A stretch of DNA of 18,219 bases, from contig JAPKAW010000016.1 of NCBI GenBank assembly GCA_028825055.1, positions 1 through 18,219 on the forward strand, given 5' to 3'. This document shows positions 7,452-14,839 of this stretch, one piece after another (within the stretch, counting starts at the first letter, position 1; each line of letters opens with the position of its first letter). The translations under genes were made by a program, and so were the position numbers. The notes under the pieces are model-generated. The model was not told the origin of the DNA. It saw only the letters and a list, made by a program, of their open reading frames with translations, and ran no database searches. The stretch is from Flavobacteriales bacterium. GTDB taxonomy: Bacteria > Bacteroidota > Bacteroidia > Flavobacteriales_D > Sanyastnellaceae.

Positions 7452-8847
7452 ATTTCCACCGACTTGCATCCATCAAATCCAAAACTGATTTGACCGGGGC
7501 AAATGTATCCGCAGGGATTTCGATGAAGCGGGTGAGCCAATTGGCCATCGACCCGTTCCAAAGACCCGGTCTTTCCAAGATGCGAATGCTCTTTCCGTTC
7601 CAATCCTTCTTGGAAGAGAAAAATAGATCGTGTGCAGCAAATTGATTTAAATCGTACGGTTTCCCGCTCGAATCCATTAGACTGCAACAAATATCAACGG
7701 GGTTGAAATGAGTTCCTTGACCTAACATCCCATCATTTAGTTCGGCTGCTTCCACAATTGCAGGAATGACATTCCCTTCCTTCAAGCGAATCCAAAAGGG
7801 ACCTCCGCCTTCCTTGCCTTCATTTAGAACCATTCCGGCAACACGAATCGGTCGTTCCAGGGCATCCAAGAGTTGCTCTCGTGTATGGTTTCGGGCGTCT
7901 CTTGAAAATTCATCAAGCCACGACGAGGCACGTTTCAACGCATTCTGACTGCCCTGTTTGATCGAATCGACAAGTGCATTCCGTTCTTGCGTCAGCCGAT
8001 ACGCCTCTCCACCCATCCAACGCTGGACTTTGTTGCGGGCGGCCATCCGATGCTGCGGCACAACATTGTCAATATTACGAATGAACACAAAGTCCATTTT
8101 CATCGCATTCAAATTTGACAGCAACGCACCATGCCCACCAGGACGAAACAACAGTTGATCTTGCGCGTCACGCGCCAAACGCATAGATGCTAAATCCAAT
8201 GCCATGGTATCCGTCTCATTGGATTGAATCGAAAAGTCAATTTGATTCAACCCCTTCCTTTCGAGCAATTCCCGAATCTGATTGAGGCTATTAGAGGGAA
8301 CCGTGAAATGCAGCCTATGACCCGGTGCAAGGTCATGCCATTCATAGGCATGCTCTTCAAAAGGAGTGCGAACATCCCCACCTGGATATCGATGAAATGG
8401 AACGAGTCCTTTGGGTAAATTAGTCCACCCATGTTCAGAGGCCAACAAGTCATGCGCCATTACATTAGCGCGATTCGCTGCGTTTAGACTACCATATTTC
8501 GTCTTTTGAAGCATCGGCAAATGATGACCATTCAAAGCCAAAGCATTGGCGACTTCTTTAGACATTTCTCCACGTATAGGAGCAAACATTCTCGAAGCAG
8601 CTCCAGAAGCGGGCACAAAACGAGCAAGCTTCTTGTTCGAAACGAGCAGTTCGGAATATGCCTTGATTGCAAGACGCTTTTCCTCTTCATTCAAAACAAA
8701 AATGCCATCTCTTTGGATACAAGGCGCGACTGCGTCGACAAGGACTCCTCCTTGAACTAATTGTTTTTGTTGTCGTTCAGCCTCTTCCACAGGCCATTTG
8801 CGTACATCAAATGCGCGCAAATCTTCTTGGTTCCATGGGGTATCCAT
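7450..8847 (-). CDS. DUF4301 family protein, possible nucleotidyltransferase
   Basis: A 465-residue soluble protein with no signal peptide or membrane segment, recognised as DUF4301, a Bacteroidota family of unknown function. Conserved blocks: RFVPASGAASRMF (77-88), PKGLVPFHRY (145-154), TPFEEH (161-166), LLFRPGGHGALLSNLN (232-247), FVFIRNIDNVVP (253-264), GGGPFW (347-352) and THFNPVDI (379-386). The order of a glycine/alanine-rich loop ending in Arg, a PGGHGAL loop and an IDN motif resembles UDP-sugar pyrophosphorylases, whose counterparts are GG-GTR-G, P-GNGGL and VDN. That suggests a GT-A-like nucleotidyltransferase, but this is inference. The start ATG lies four bases after an exact TAnnTTTG element. 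The gene converges on the preceding T9SS gene across a shared terminator, and the Hpt-like gene lies 45 bases upstream on the same strand. Confidence 0.88.
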   Translation of the reverse strand: MDTPWNQEDLRAFDVRKWPVEEAERQQKQLVQGGVLVDAVAPCIQRDGIFVLNEEEKRLAIKAYSELLVSNKKLARFVPASGAASRMFAPIRGEMSKEVANALALNGHHLPMLQKTKYGSLNAANRANVMAHDLLASEHGWTNLPKGLVPFHRYPGGDVRTPFEEHAYEWHDLAPGHRLHFTVPSNSLNQIRELLERKGLNQIDFSIQSNETDTMALDLASMRLARDAQDQLLFRPGGHGALLSNLNAMKMDFVFIRNIDNVVPQHRMAARNKVQRWMGGEAYRLTQERNALVDSIKQGSQNALKRASSWLDEFSRDARNHTREQLLDALERPIRVAGMVLNEGKEGGGPFWIRLKEGNVIPAIVEAAELNDGMLGQGTHFNPVDICCSLMDSSGKPYDLNQFAAHDLFFSSKKDWNGKSIRILERPGLWNGSMANWLTRFIEIPADTFAPVKSVLDLMDASRWK

Positions 8848-8851
8848 GAAA

Positions 8852-8859
8852 CAAATTTA
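8852..8859 (-). promoter_or_regulatory. -7 element immediately before the DUF4301 gene
   Basis: On the minus strand TAAATTTG, an exact TAnnTTTG match, is followed by four bases (TTTC) and then the ATG. The predicted transcript start is at or next to the start codon, implying a leaderless mRNA. No TTTG -33 box at the expected spacing. Confidence 0.55.
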
Positions 8860-8892
8860 AGCCTTAGAAAACGAGTGTAGATGGTTACGCCA

Positions 8893-9231
8893 TCAAAGAG
8901 ATTCGCTCAATTGATTGCAAGCCCCTAGAAGGGATATTTCAAGCAATTGCAATTCCTGCTCAAGTTCCGAAGCGGGTTTTCCCGCTCTTAGTGCAGCCCC
9001 AATGGACTCTACTTGATTGCGGATTTCGGGGAACCCCAGCACACGCAAGTTTGACTTGAGTCGAAATGAAACTCCATGGAATTCATTGATCTGGCCCTTG
9101 CGGACAAGCATTAAAAACTCAGAAAGCAGCTTAGGAGTGTGCTCTAGAAAAAGCACGACTAAGCCCTCTACCAATGGTTGATTTCCTTGGAACATTTCCA
9201 CAAGATGACCGAGTCGCTGAGGGCTTTTCAT
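8893..9231 (-). CDS. Hpt-like helical protein lacking the phospho-acceptor His
   Basis: A 112-residue, wholly helical-looking protein whose layout matches histidine phosphotransfer (Hpt) domains of Bacteroidota: an opening helix with FLEHTPKLLSEFL (28-40), a helix carrying the phospho-site region (about 47-66), and two further helices. In active Hpt proteins the site reads H-x-(L/I)-K-(G/S). Here the aligned stretch is F56-R-L-K-S60, so the acceptor His is Phe. A His (H52) occurs one helical turn earlier. The protein may be a degenerate Hpt that binds response regulators or kinases without passing phosphate. The start ATG gives a plausible N-terminus. It lies 45 bases upstream of the DUF4301 gene and divergent from galE. 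No histidine kinase or response regulator is in the window. Confidence 0.7.
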   Translation of the reverse strand: MKSPQRLGHLVEMFQGNQPLVEGLVVLFLEHTPKLLSEFLMLVRKGQINEFHGVSFRLKSNLRVLGFPEIRNQVESIGAALRAGKPASELEQELQLLEISLLGACNQLSESL

Positions 9232-9296
9232 ATACTATCCTTACGGAATTGATTGCAAAATGTTACATGCGTCTGTGAGGCCATGAACACCGTGGC

Positions 9297-9304
9297 TAAC
9301 TTTG
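9297..9304 (+). promoter_or_regulatory. -7 element immediately before galE
   Basis: TAACTTTG is an exact TAnnTTTG match followed by five bases (AAAGA) and the ATG at 9310. It supports that ATG over the upstream in-frame ATG at 9283 and implies a leaderless or nearly leaderless galE transcript. No TTTG -33 element seen. Confidence 0.55.
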
Positions 9305-9309
9305 AAAGA

Positions 9310-10344
9310 ATGAAGACGCAACAGGTTATTGTTACAGGAGGTGCAGGATACATCGGATCGCATACCGTTGTGGAGCTCGTACGCGCCGGTTTCGAGCCCA
9401 TCATCGTCGATAATTTCTCCAATTCACACCCTCGTGTTTTGGATGGACTGGAGCGTATTTTAAATCAAAAAATCCAGCTGTTCGAAGTCGACTGCTGCGA
9501 TGAATCCGCTTTGAACAGCGTATTTGAATCCTGTCTGCAACATGGTCGTATCGCGGGCATTATTCATTTTGCCGCGTTCAAAGCTGTTGGTGAGAGTATC
9601 GCCGAACCGTTAAAATATTTTACCAACAATATTGGTTCAACAGCCGCACTATTGGCCACCATGCATCGGCATGGCGTCGGACCCTTTGTCTTTTCTAGTA
9701 GCTGCACCGTTTACGGCCAACCTAAGCAAATACCGGTTGATGAGACGGCCCCCTTCCTGCCTGCAGAATCTCCATATGGCTATACCAAACAAGCATGCGA
9801 GCGTCTGATCACAGACACCCATTCTGCACACTCCGAGTTGAACATTGCCTTACTTCGCTATTTCAATCCTATCGGAGCGCACCCTTCTGGATATATCGGT
9901 GAACTGCCTTTGGGTCACCCCAACAATCTGATTCCTTTTTTGACTCAAGCCACCGCCGGGTTAAGGGACCCCTTGACTGTTTTTGGAAACGACTACCCAA
10001 CAACCGATGGTACGTGTGTCCGTGATTACATCCACGTCGTGGATTTAGCGAAGGCTCATGTTGCAGCACTGATTTGGCTTGAAAGTCAAAAACATGCATG
10101 CGAGGCTTTGAACCTGGGCACAGGAAAAGGGAGTACCGTGTTGCAAGTCATTGAAGCCTTCGAATCTGCCAACGGCATCCCCGTTCCTTATAGCATTGGA
10201 CCACGTAGACCTGGTGATGTGACGGCCATCTATGCAGACGCCAAAAAGGCGAAAGACTTATTGGGGTGGGAATGCGAGCATTCCTTAGAGGAGGCCTTGA
10301 AAGATTCCTGGAATTGGCAGAAAGAGCTAGGGCAAACAAGTTGA
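9310..10344 (+). CDS. galE: UDP-glucose 4-epimerase
   Basis: Cytoplasmic NAD-dependent epimerase interconverting UDP-glucose and UDP-galactose, for galactose use and surface polysaccharide synthesis. The 344-residue product is the normal GalE length (338 in E. coli). A short-chain dehydrogenase Rossmann fold opens at once with GGAGYIGSHT (10-19). The catalytic SSSCTVYG (129-136) and YGYTK (Y156, K160) follow, then RYFNPIGAHPSGYIGE, typical of GalE substrate binding, and VRDYIHVVDLA. The start at 9310 places the first beta strand (QQVIVTGG) right at the N-terminus, as in E. coli. An upstream ATG at 9283 would add nine residues before the promoter-like TAACTTTG and is less likely. The gene converges with the PAP2-like gene with only 20 bases between them and no visible terminator. 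Confidence 0.96.
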   Translation: MKTQQVIVTGGAGYIGSHTVVELVRAGFEPIIVDNFSNSHPRVLDGLERILNQKIQLFEVDCCDESALNSVFESCLQHGRIAGIIHFAAFKAVGESIAEPLKYFTNNIGSTAALLATMHRHGVGPFVFSSSCTVYGQPKQIPVDETAPFLPAESPYGYTKQACERLITDTHSAHSELNIALLRYFNPIGAHPSGYIGELPLGHPNNLIPFLTQATAGLRDPLTVFGNDYPTTDGTCVRDYIHVVDLAKAHVAALIWLESQKHACEALNLGTGKGSTVLQVIEAFESANGIPVPYSIGPRRPGDVTAIYADAKKAKDLLGWECEHSLEEALKDSWNWQKELGQTS

Positions 10345-10364
10345 TTCAGACCGCGTTTTAACAC

Positions 10365-11009
10365 TTATCCTCCCCACCCCATTAAGACGGTTATGAAGCA
10401 CACCGAGAAGCCCAGCAAATAACCGGTGTATACTTCAATGTGTCGGTGAACTCCCAATCGAATACGTGCCCACCCCAATGTTCCAGCGAGTAAGAGTAGG
10501 ATGGCATTGAGCTCAAAATGAGACTCAAAATGTATATTTTGAACAGCCAAAAGCGCCCCTAAAGCACCACCCTGCCCCAACATGTGCATGCTAATCTTAA
10601 ATCGCTTGGTAATTACGATTGCCAGCGCAATGGAGACGATCAACCCCATCCAAGTTGACAAATAAATCGATGGAATATACATGGTATCACCGGTGACCAA
10701 AAGCACATACGTCAGGATAAAATATGCCAACACAATAAGGAATGGCAACGTCCGTTCTGAGCGTTTGGCTATTTCCATATCGCTAAGAACTCCTTTTCGA
10801 TAAAGGACAAACAGCGAAATTGCCGGTGCTACCGTATTGACCACAACCACCAAAAGCAAATAGACAAACACGCCGGGCATGGTTCTCAAATAAGGATCGA
10901 ACGCAAACAAAAGCACAAGGGTCACCAATGGCATAACCAATGGATGAAGCACCGTTGAGACGATCCTTGCCCACCAGGGTCTATCCAAACCTATTGACCG
11001 TTCCATCAT
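10365..11009 (-). CDS. PAP2-like integral membrane protein
   Basis: A 214-residue protein with about six hydrophobic segments (near 20-37, 45-70, 88-106, 112-134, 143-158, 168-180 and 193-210). Motifs resemble the PAP2 phosphatase family in degenerate form: K82-RSERTLP (for KxxxxxxRP), S140-M-H142 (for PSGH) and ARIRLGVHRHIEVYTG at 181-196 (for SRxxxxxHxxxD, with Glu in place of Asp). Active members remove phosphate from membrane lipids such as phosphatidate or undecaprenyl diphosphate. Bacteroidota carry many proteins of this degenerate type with unproven activity. The start codon overlaps the rpoN stop by 4 bases (ATGA), so its translation is likely coupled to rpoN. Role in the inner membrane is inferred. 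Confidence 0.75.
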   Translation of the reverse strand: MMERSIGLDRPWWARIVSTVLHPLVMPLVTLVLLFAFDPYLRTMPGVFVYLLLVVVVNTVAPAISLFVLYRKGVLSDMEIAKRSERTLPFLIVLAYFILTYVLLVTGDTMYIPSIYLSTWMGLIVSIALAIVITKRFKISMHMLGQGGALGALLAVQNIHFESHFELNAILLLLAGTLGWARIRLGVHRHIEVYTGYLLGFSVCFITVLMGWGG

Positions 11010-12487
11010 AGCTGTTTTCGAAGGCGTGCAACAGGAATGCCAAGCTGTTCGCGGTACTTAGCAACTGTTCTGCGCGCGATATTGTAGCCCTTATCGTTCA
11101 GCACTTTACCCAGTTTTTCGTCTGCCAATGGCTTGCGTTTGTCCTCCGCTTCAATCGCTTCGAATAAGATTTTCTTCACCTCTCTGGAGCTGACTTCTTC
11201 GCCCGTTTCTGTCGTCATGCTTTCACTGAAAAAAGACTTCAACAGAAACGTCCCATAAGGCGTCTGGATGTACTTGCTATTCGCAACTCTTGAAATGGTG
11301 CTGATGTCCATACCAACGACATCCGCAATGTCTTTGAGAATCATTGGTCGCAAATCAACCTCATCCCCACTAAAGAAATACGCCTTTTGATGATCGATAA
11401 TCGCCTGCATAGTGATGGTCAACGTATGCTGACGCTGGCGGACCGCATCAACAAACCACTTAGCCGAATCCAGTTTTTGTTTTACAAAAGCAAGTGCATC
11501 TTTTTGCTGCACATTCGGTTTGGAGCCGCTTGCATACGTCTGCATCATTTCCTTGTACATGGGGCTAATCCGCAATTCAGGAGCGTTGCGCTGGTTGAGT
11601 TGCAACCTCAATTCATCGTCCTCTACGGCCAACAAGAAATCAGGGACCACATGCACCGCACCGCCCCGATTAGATTCGCTTCCCGAGTTGCCTGGCTTTG
11701 GATTCAATGCGGTGATTTCATCCAAGGCATCCTTTAGAGCCTCCTCATCGATGTCCATTCCCTTTTGAATCCGCTTAAAATGTTTTTTTGAAAAGGCATC
11801 GAAGTGATGTTCTAAAATTTCCAATGCGATGCGTTGGGATAGCTTTCGTGCGAGCTGGTGTTTTTGAGCGGAGGCCTCTTCAAACTTCCGTTTCAACTGC
11901 AGCTGCAAACATTCCCGTAAATCTCGCGCACCCACTCCAGCCGGATCCAAGCGTTGCACCACCTCCAAAGCGGCTTCAATAACTGAACGCTCAACAACAA
12001 TACCTTCCGTGAAGGCCAAATCGTTCACAATACTGTCCAAGTCACGTCTCAAGTATCCGGCATCGTCAAGATTGCCAATAACATGCCCAGCCATAGAACG
12101 GGTGCTCTCATCAACATCAAGCAACCCCAATTGAGCACGAAGCAGTTCAAAGAAGGTTGCTCCTCCAGAATAAGGCACGGACCGTTCCTCCTCATCCATC
12201 CCTTGGTTACGGATACTCAACCGATAATCGGGCGTTTCATCATCCAAGTACTCCTGAAAATCAAATTCAGCCATCGCCTCGGTCTCGTCCCCGTCTTCTT
12301 GCTCCTCTTTTCGCTCTTCATCCCAGGATTCCTCCTCAGGACCCTCCTCAAGAGCAGGATTGGCCTCCAACTCTTCCTTAATTCGCACTTCTAACTCCAT
12401 GGTTGGAAGCTGCAATAATTTCATCAACTGAATCTGCTGAGGAGACAGTTTTTGAAGCAGTTTCTGTTGGAGTGATTGCCTAAGCAT
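11006..12487 (-). CDS. rpoN: RNA polymerase sigma-54 factor
   Basis: Sigma-54 directs RNA polymerase to -24/-12 promoters and needs AAA+ activators to open DNA. The 493-residue product has all three regions. Region I at the N-terminus is Gln/Leu-rich (SPQQIQLMKLLQLPTMELE, 15-33). An acidic region II follows with runs of Glu and Asp (about 50-85). The core-binding region and DNA-binding C-terminus include DISTISRVANSKY, the helix-turn-helix that reads the -12 element, and the RpoN box ARRTVAKYRE (471-480). The start MLRQSLQQKL is typical of the family. It lies 15 bases downstream of asnS and overlaps the PAP2-like gene by 4 bases, suggesting one transcript asnS-rpoN-PAP2. No sigma-54 activator is encoded here. 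Confidence 0.97.
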   Translation of the reverse strand: MLRQSLQQKLLQKLSPQQIQLMKLLQLPTMELEVRIKEELEANPALEEGPEEESWDEERKEEQEDGDETEAMAEFDFQEYLDDETPDYRLSIRNQGMDEEERSVPYSGGATFFELLRAQLGLLDVDESTRSMAGHVIGNLDDAGYLRRDLDSIVNDLAFTEGIVVERSVIEAALEVVQRLDPAGVGARDLRECLQLQLKRKFEEASAQKHQLARKLSQRIALEILEHHFDAFSKKHFKRIQKGMDIDEEALKDALDEITALNPKPGNSGSESNRGGAVHVVPDFLLAVEDDELRLQLNQRNAPELRISPMYKEMMQTYASGSKPNVQQKDALAFVKQKLDSAKWFVDAVRQRQHTLTITMQAIIDHQKAYFFSGDEVDLRPMILKDIADVVGMDISTISRVANSKYIQTPYGTFLLKSFFSESMTTETGEEVSSREVKKILFEAIEAEDKRKPLADEKLGKVLNDKGYNIARRTVAKYREQLGIPVARLRKQL

Positions 12488-12502
12488 GAGGATTATCGAT
12501 GG

Positions 12503-13933
12503 TTAAAAATCTGCGTTTTGCGGTGTTCTCGGAAATGGTATGACGTCCCGGATATTGGTCATTCCAGTCACGTACATCACCAACCTTTCAAAACCCATGC
12601 CAAAACCGCTATGAACTGCTGAACCAAACCTTCTTGTGTCAAGATACCACCACACATGTTCCTCTGGAATGTCAAACTCAGCACATTTAGCTTGAAGCCG
12701 ATCCAGGCGTTCTTCGCGCTGACTTCCACCGATCAATTCGCCGATGCCCGGAACCAAAACATCCATAGCTGCCACCGTTTTACCGTCCTCATTGGAGCGC
12801 ATGTAAAAGGCTTTGATGCCTGCTGGATAATCCGTGATGATCACAGGACCATTGAAGTGCTTCTCTACCAGCCAACGTTCATGTTCGCTTTGCAAATCCA
12901 CACCCCATTCTACTGGGTACTTGAATTTCTTCTTCTTGAAAGGCTTCGAATTCCGCAACAAATCAATGGCTTCGGTATACGTCACATGCTGGAAAGGAGC
13001 ATCCACAACCGCTTGCAAGCGATTGCGCAAAGGCTGGCCTTGGCGTTGATCTTGAGGCAATGATTTCTCAGCATTCGCCTCCCTCTCTTCGAGAAAAGCC
13101 AAGTCTTCGTCGCATTGCTTCAAGACGTCACCCAATACACTTTTCAAACACGCTTCTGCCAACGCCATATTGTCAGACAAATCAGCAAAGGCTACCTCCG
13201 GTTCAACCATCCAAAATTCCGCAAGATGTCGGGAGGTATTTGAATTCTCGGCCCGAAAAGTCGGCCCAAACGTATACACCTGGCCCAATGCCATGGCACC
13301 CAACTCAGCTTCCAACTGACCACTCACCGTCAAATTCGATGCCTTACCAAAAAAGTCTTTCGAGAAATCAACGGAACCCGCTTCATTCCTTGGTGGCGCA
13401 TTCAGATCCAACGTTGTCACTTGAAACATCTCACCGGCTCCTTCCGCGTCACTCCCTGTAATAATGGGGGTATGCATCTGGAAAAAACCACCGTCCGTAA
13501 AAAACTTATGGATTGCAAAATTCAAGGCGTGACGCACTCTGAACACGGCACCAAATGTGCTTGTTCTAAACCGCAAGTGTGCTTTTTCCCTTAAGAAATC
13601 AAGTGAATGACGCTTCATTTGGATCGGGTACACCTCCGGGTCGGCATCGCCGAGCACCTCCAATTCCACCACTTTCAATTCTGTCAACTGGCCTTGACCT
13701 TGAGATTTTTCAAGCAAGCCTTTCGCTCGAATTGAGGCCCCTGTCGTTAGGCGTTTTTGGGTCGCTTCTGGAATGCTCTCGCGGTCAATTACGAGTTGTA
13801 AATTCCCCAAACACGAGCCATCGTTGAGCGCGATAAATTGATTGTTTCGAAATGTTCGAACCCAACCACACACGGTCAATTCCTCTCCAATGTGCGCTTC
13901 ATCGCGCAAGTTCACAATGCGTTCGCGTTGCAT
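12503..13933 (-). CDS. asnS: Asparagine--tRNA ligase
   Basis: Class II aminoacyl-tRNA synthetase that charges tRNA-Asn with asparagine in the cytoplasm. The 476-residue product is close to the usual length. The N-terminal OB-fold anticodon-binding domain (about 1-110) includes VCGWVRTFRNN and FIALNDGS. The catalytic domain holds motif 2 (FGPTFRAENSNTSRHLAEFW) and motif 3 (GFGMGFERLVMYVTG), ending in the family-typical IRDVIPFPRTPQNADF. The insert DQRQGQPLRNRLQAV and the WGVDLQSEHER stretch are typical of bacterial AsnRS. The start MQRERIVNL is preceded by no Shine-Dalgarno. Upstream lies a 117-base gap with no gene to the ABC ATPase on the same strand; rpoN follows after 15 bases. Confidence 0.97.
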   Translation of the reverse strand: MQRERIVNLRDEAHIGEELTVCGWVRTFRNNQFIALNDGSCLGNLQLVIDRESIPEATQKRLTTGASIRAKGLLEKSQGQGQLTELKVVELEVLGDADPEVYPIQMKRHSLDFLREKAHLRFRTSTFGAVFRVRHALNFAIHKFFTDGGFFQMHTPIITGSDAEGAGEMFQVTTLDLNAPPRNEAGSVDFSKDFFGKASNLTVSGQLEAELGAMALGQVYTFGPTFRAENSNTSRHLAEFWMVEPEVAFADLSDNMALAEACLKSVLGDVLKQCDEDLAFLEEREANAEKSLPQDQRQGQPLRNRLQAVVDAPFQHVTYTEAIDLLRNSKPFKKKKFKYPVEWGVDLQSEHERWLVEKHFNGPVIITDYPAGIKAFYMRSNEDGKTVAAMDVLVPGIGELIGGSQREERLDRLQAKCAEFDIPEEHVWWYLDTRRFGSAVHSGFGMGFERLVMYVTGMTNIRDVIPFPRTPQNADF

Positions 13934-14050
13934 GAATTCTATCTTAATTGAAAACGACTCGTGTCGCCTTCCACAAAGAAACGGCAGGAACGGCAGAACC
14001 TTGCTTCACAACATTTCAGAAATCAACAATGCACCCGGTACGGAATTGGA

Positions 14051-14725
14051 TTAACCCAGGTCCAGTTTGCCATCACGTAAACGGACAACGCGCTTGGCAC
14101 ATGCGGCAATGTCTTCTTCATGCGTGACCAAGATGACGGTGTTTCCCGCTTCTTGGATTTCTTGAAACAACGCCATGATCTCCATGGAAGTCGCCGTGTC
14201 CAAGTTTCCTGTTGGCTCATCTGCCAAAATGATGGACGGTCGGTTGACCAAAGCACGTGCCACCGCAACCCGCTGGCGCTGTCCACCACTCAATTCATTG
14301 GGGCGATGGCTCATGCGATCTGACAAACCAACTTGGGCGAGCACTTCCTTGGCTCTTTCTTCTCTGCTTTCACGGTCCAAGCCGGCATAGATCAATGGCA
14401 AAGCCACATTTTCAAGCGCTGTATACCGCGGCAATAAATTGAATGTCTGAAAGACAAAACCGATTTCACGATTGCGAATTTCAGCCAACTGATCTTCATT
14501 GAGATGGGCCACATCCTGCTGATTTAGCGTGTAATTCCCTTGAGTTGGTGAGTCCAAGCATCCGAGAATATTCATCAACGTCGACTTCCCGCTTCCAGAA
14601 GGCCCCATGAGTGCAACGTACTCATTCCTGTCAATCTGCAGGTCTAGGCCATCCAGTGCATGCACGACCTGTGTTCCAATGGTATACGTCTTGCGCAACC
14701 CTTGCAAGGAAATGAGCGTTTTCAT
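14051..14725 (-). CDS. LolD/MacB-family ABC transporter ATP-binding protein
   Basis: A 224-residue single ATPase with a complete set of motifs: Walker A GPSGSGKST (41-49), Q-loop Q93 (VFQTFNLLPRYTALENV), signature LSGGQ (145-149), Walker B IILADE (165-170), D-loop GNLD and switch H202 in LVTHEE. The NLLPRYTALENVALPLIYAG segment is typical of the LolD/MacB/FtsE group, which power lipoprotein release or efflux of peptides and macrolides by mechanotransmission. The membrane partner is not in the window, so the substrate is unknown. ATG at 14725 is chosen over a GTG at 14758 because it gives the usual MKTLISLQGLRKTY start and lies four bases after TACCTTAG, a one-mismatch -7 element (14730-14737). 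It is divergent from the large T9SS gene. Confidence 0.93.
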   Translation of the reverse strand: MKTLISLQGLRKTYTIGTQVVHALDGLDLQIDRNEYVALMGPSGSGKSTLMNILGCLDSPTQGNYTLNQQDVAHLNEDQLAEIRNREIGFVFQTFNLLPRYTALENVALPLIYAGLDRESREERAKEVLAQVGLSDRMSHRPNELSGGQRQRVAVARALVNRPSIILADEPTGNLDTATSMEIMALFQEIQEAGNTVILVTHEEDIAACAKRVVRLRDGKLDLG

Positions 14726-14805
14726 GGTGCTAAGGTATTCACGAAATTCAACGTCCACTGTTAGCAGTCCATTTCAATCACACGAACTACAATGACAATA
14801 AAACG

Positions 14806-14813
14806 TATGTTTG
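14806..14813 (+). promoter_or_regulatory. Possible -7 element for the large T9SS type B gene
   Basis: TATGTTTG is an exact TAnnTTTG match, 26 bases before the ATG at 14840 and inside the longer frame that starts at 14792. If active, it supports the 14840 start. No -33 TTTG at correct spacing, and a chance match cannot be excluded. Confidence 0.35.
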
Positions 14814-14839
14814 GTCGAACACCCGTCCTACTTAGATTT

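Noticed and set aside
7142..7690. Minus-strand 182-codon open frame opposite the T9SS gene tail
   Set aside because: It covers a strong terminator, the sorting domain and the end of the DUF4301 gene in other frames; no recognisable motifs.
13060..13461. Plus-strand 133-codon open frame inside asnS
   Set aside because: Antisense shadow of a highly conserved synthetase; low-complexity Pro/Ser-rich product with no motif.
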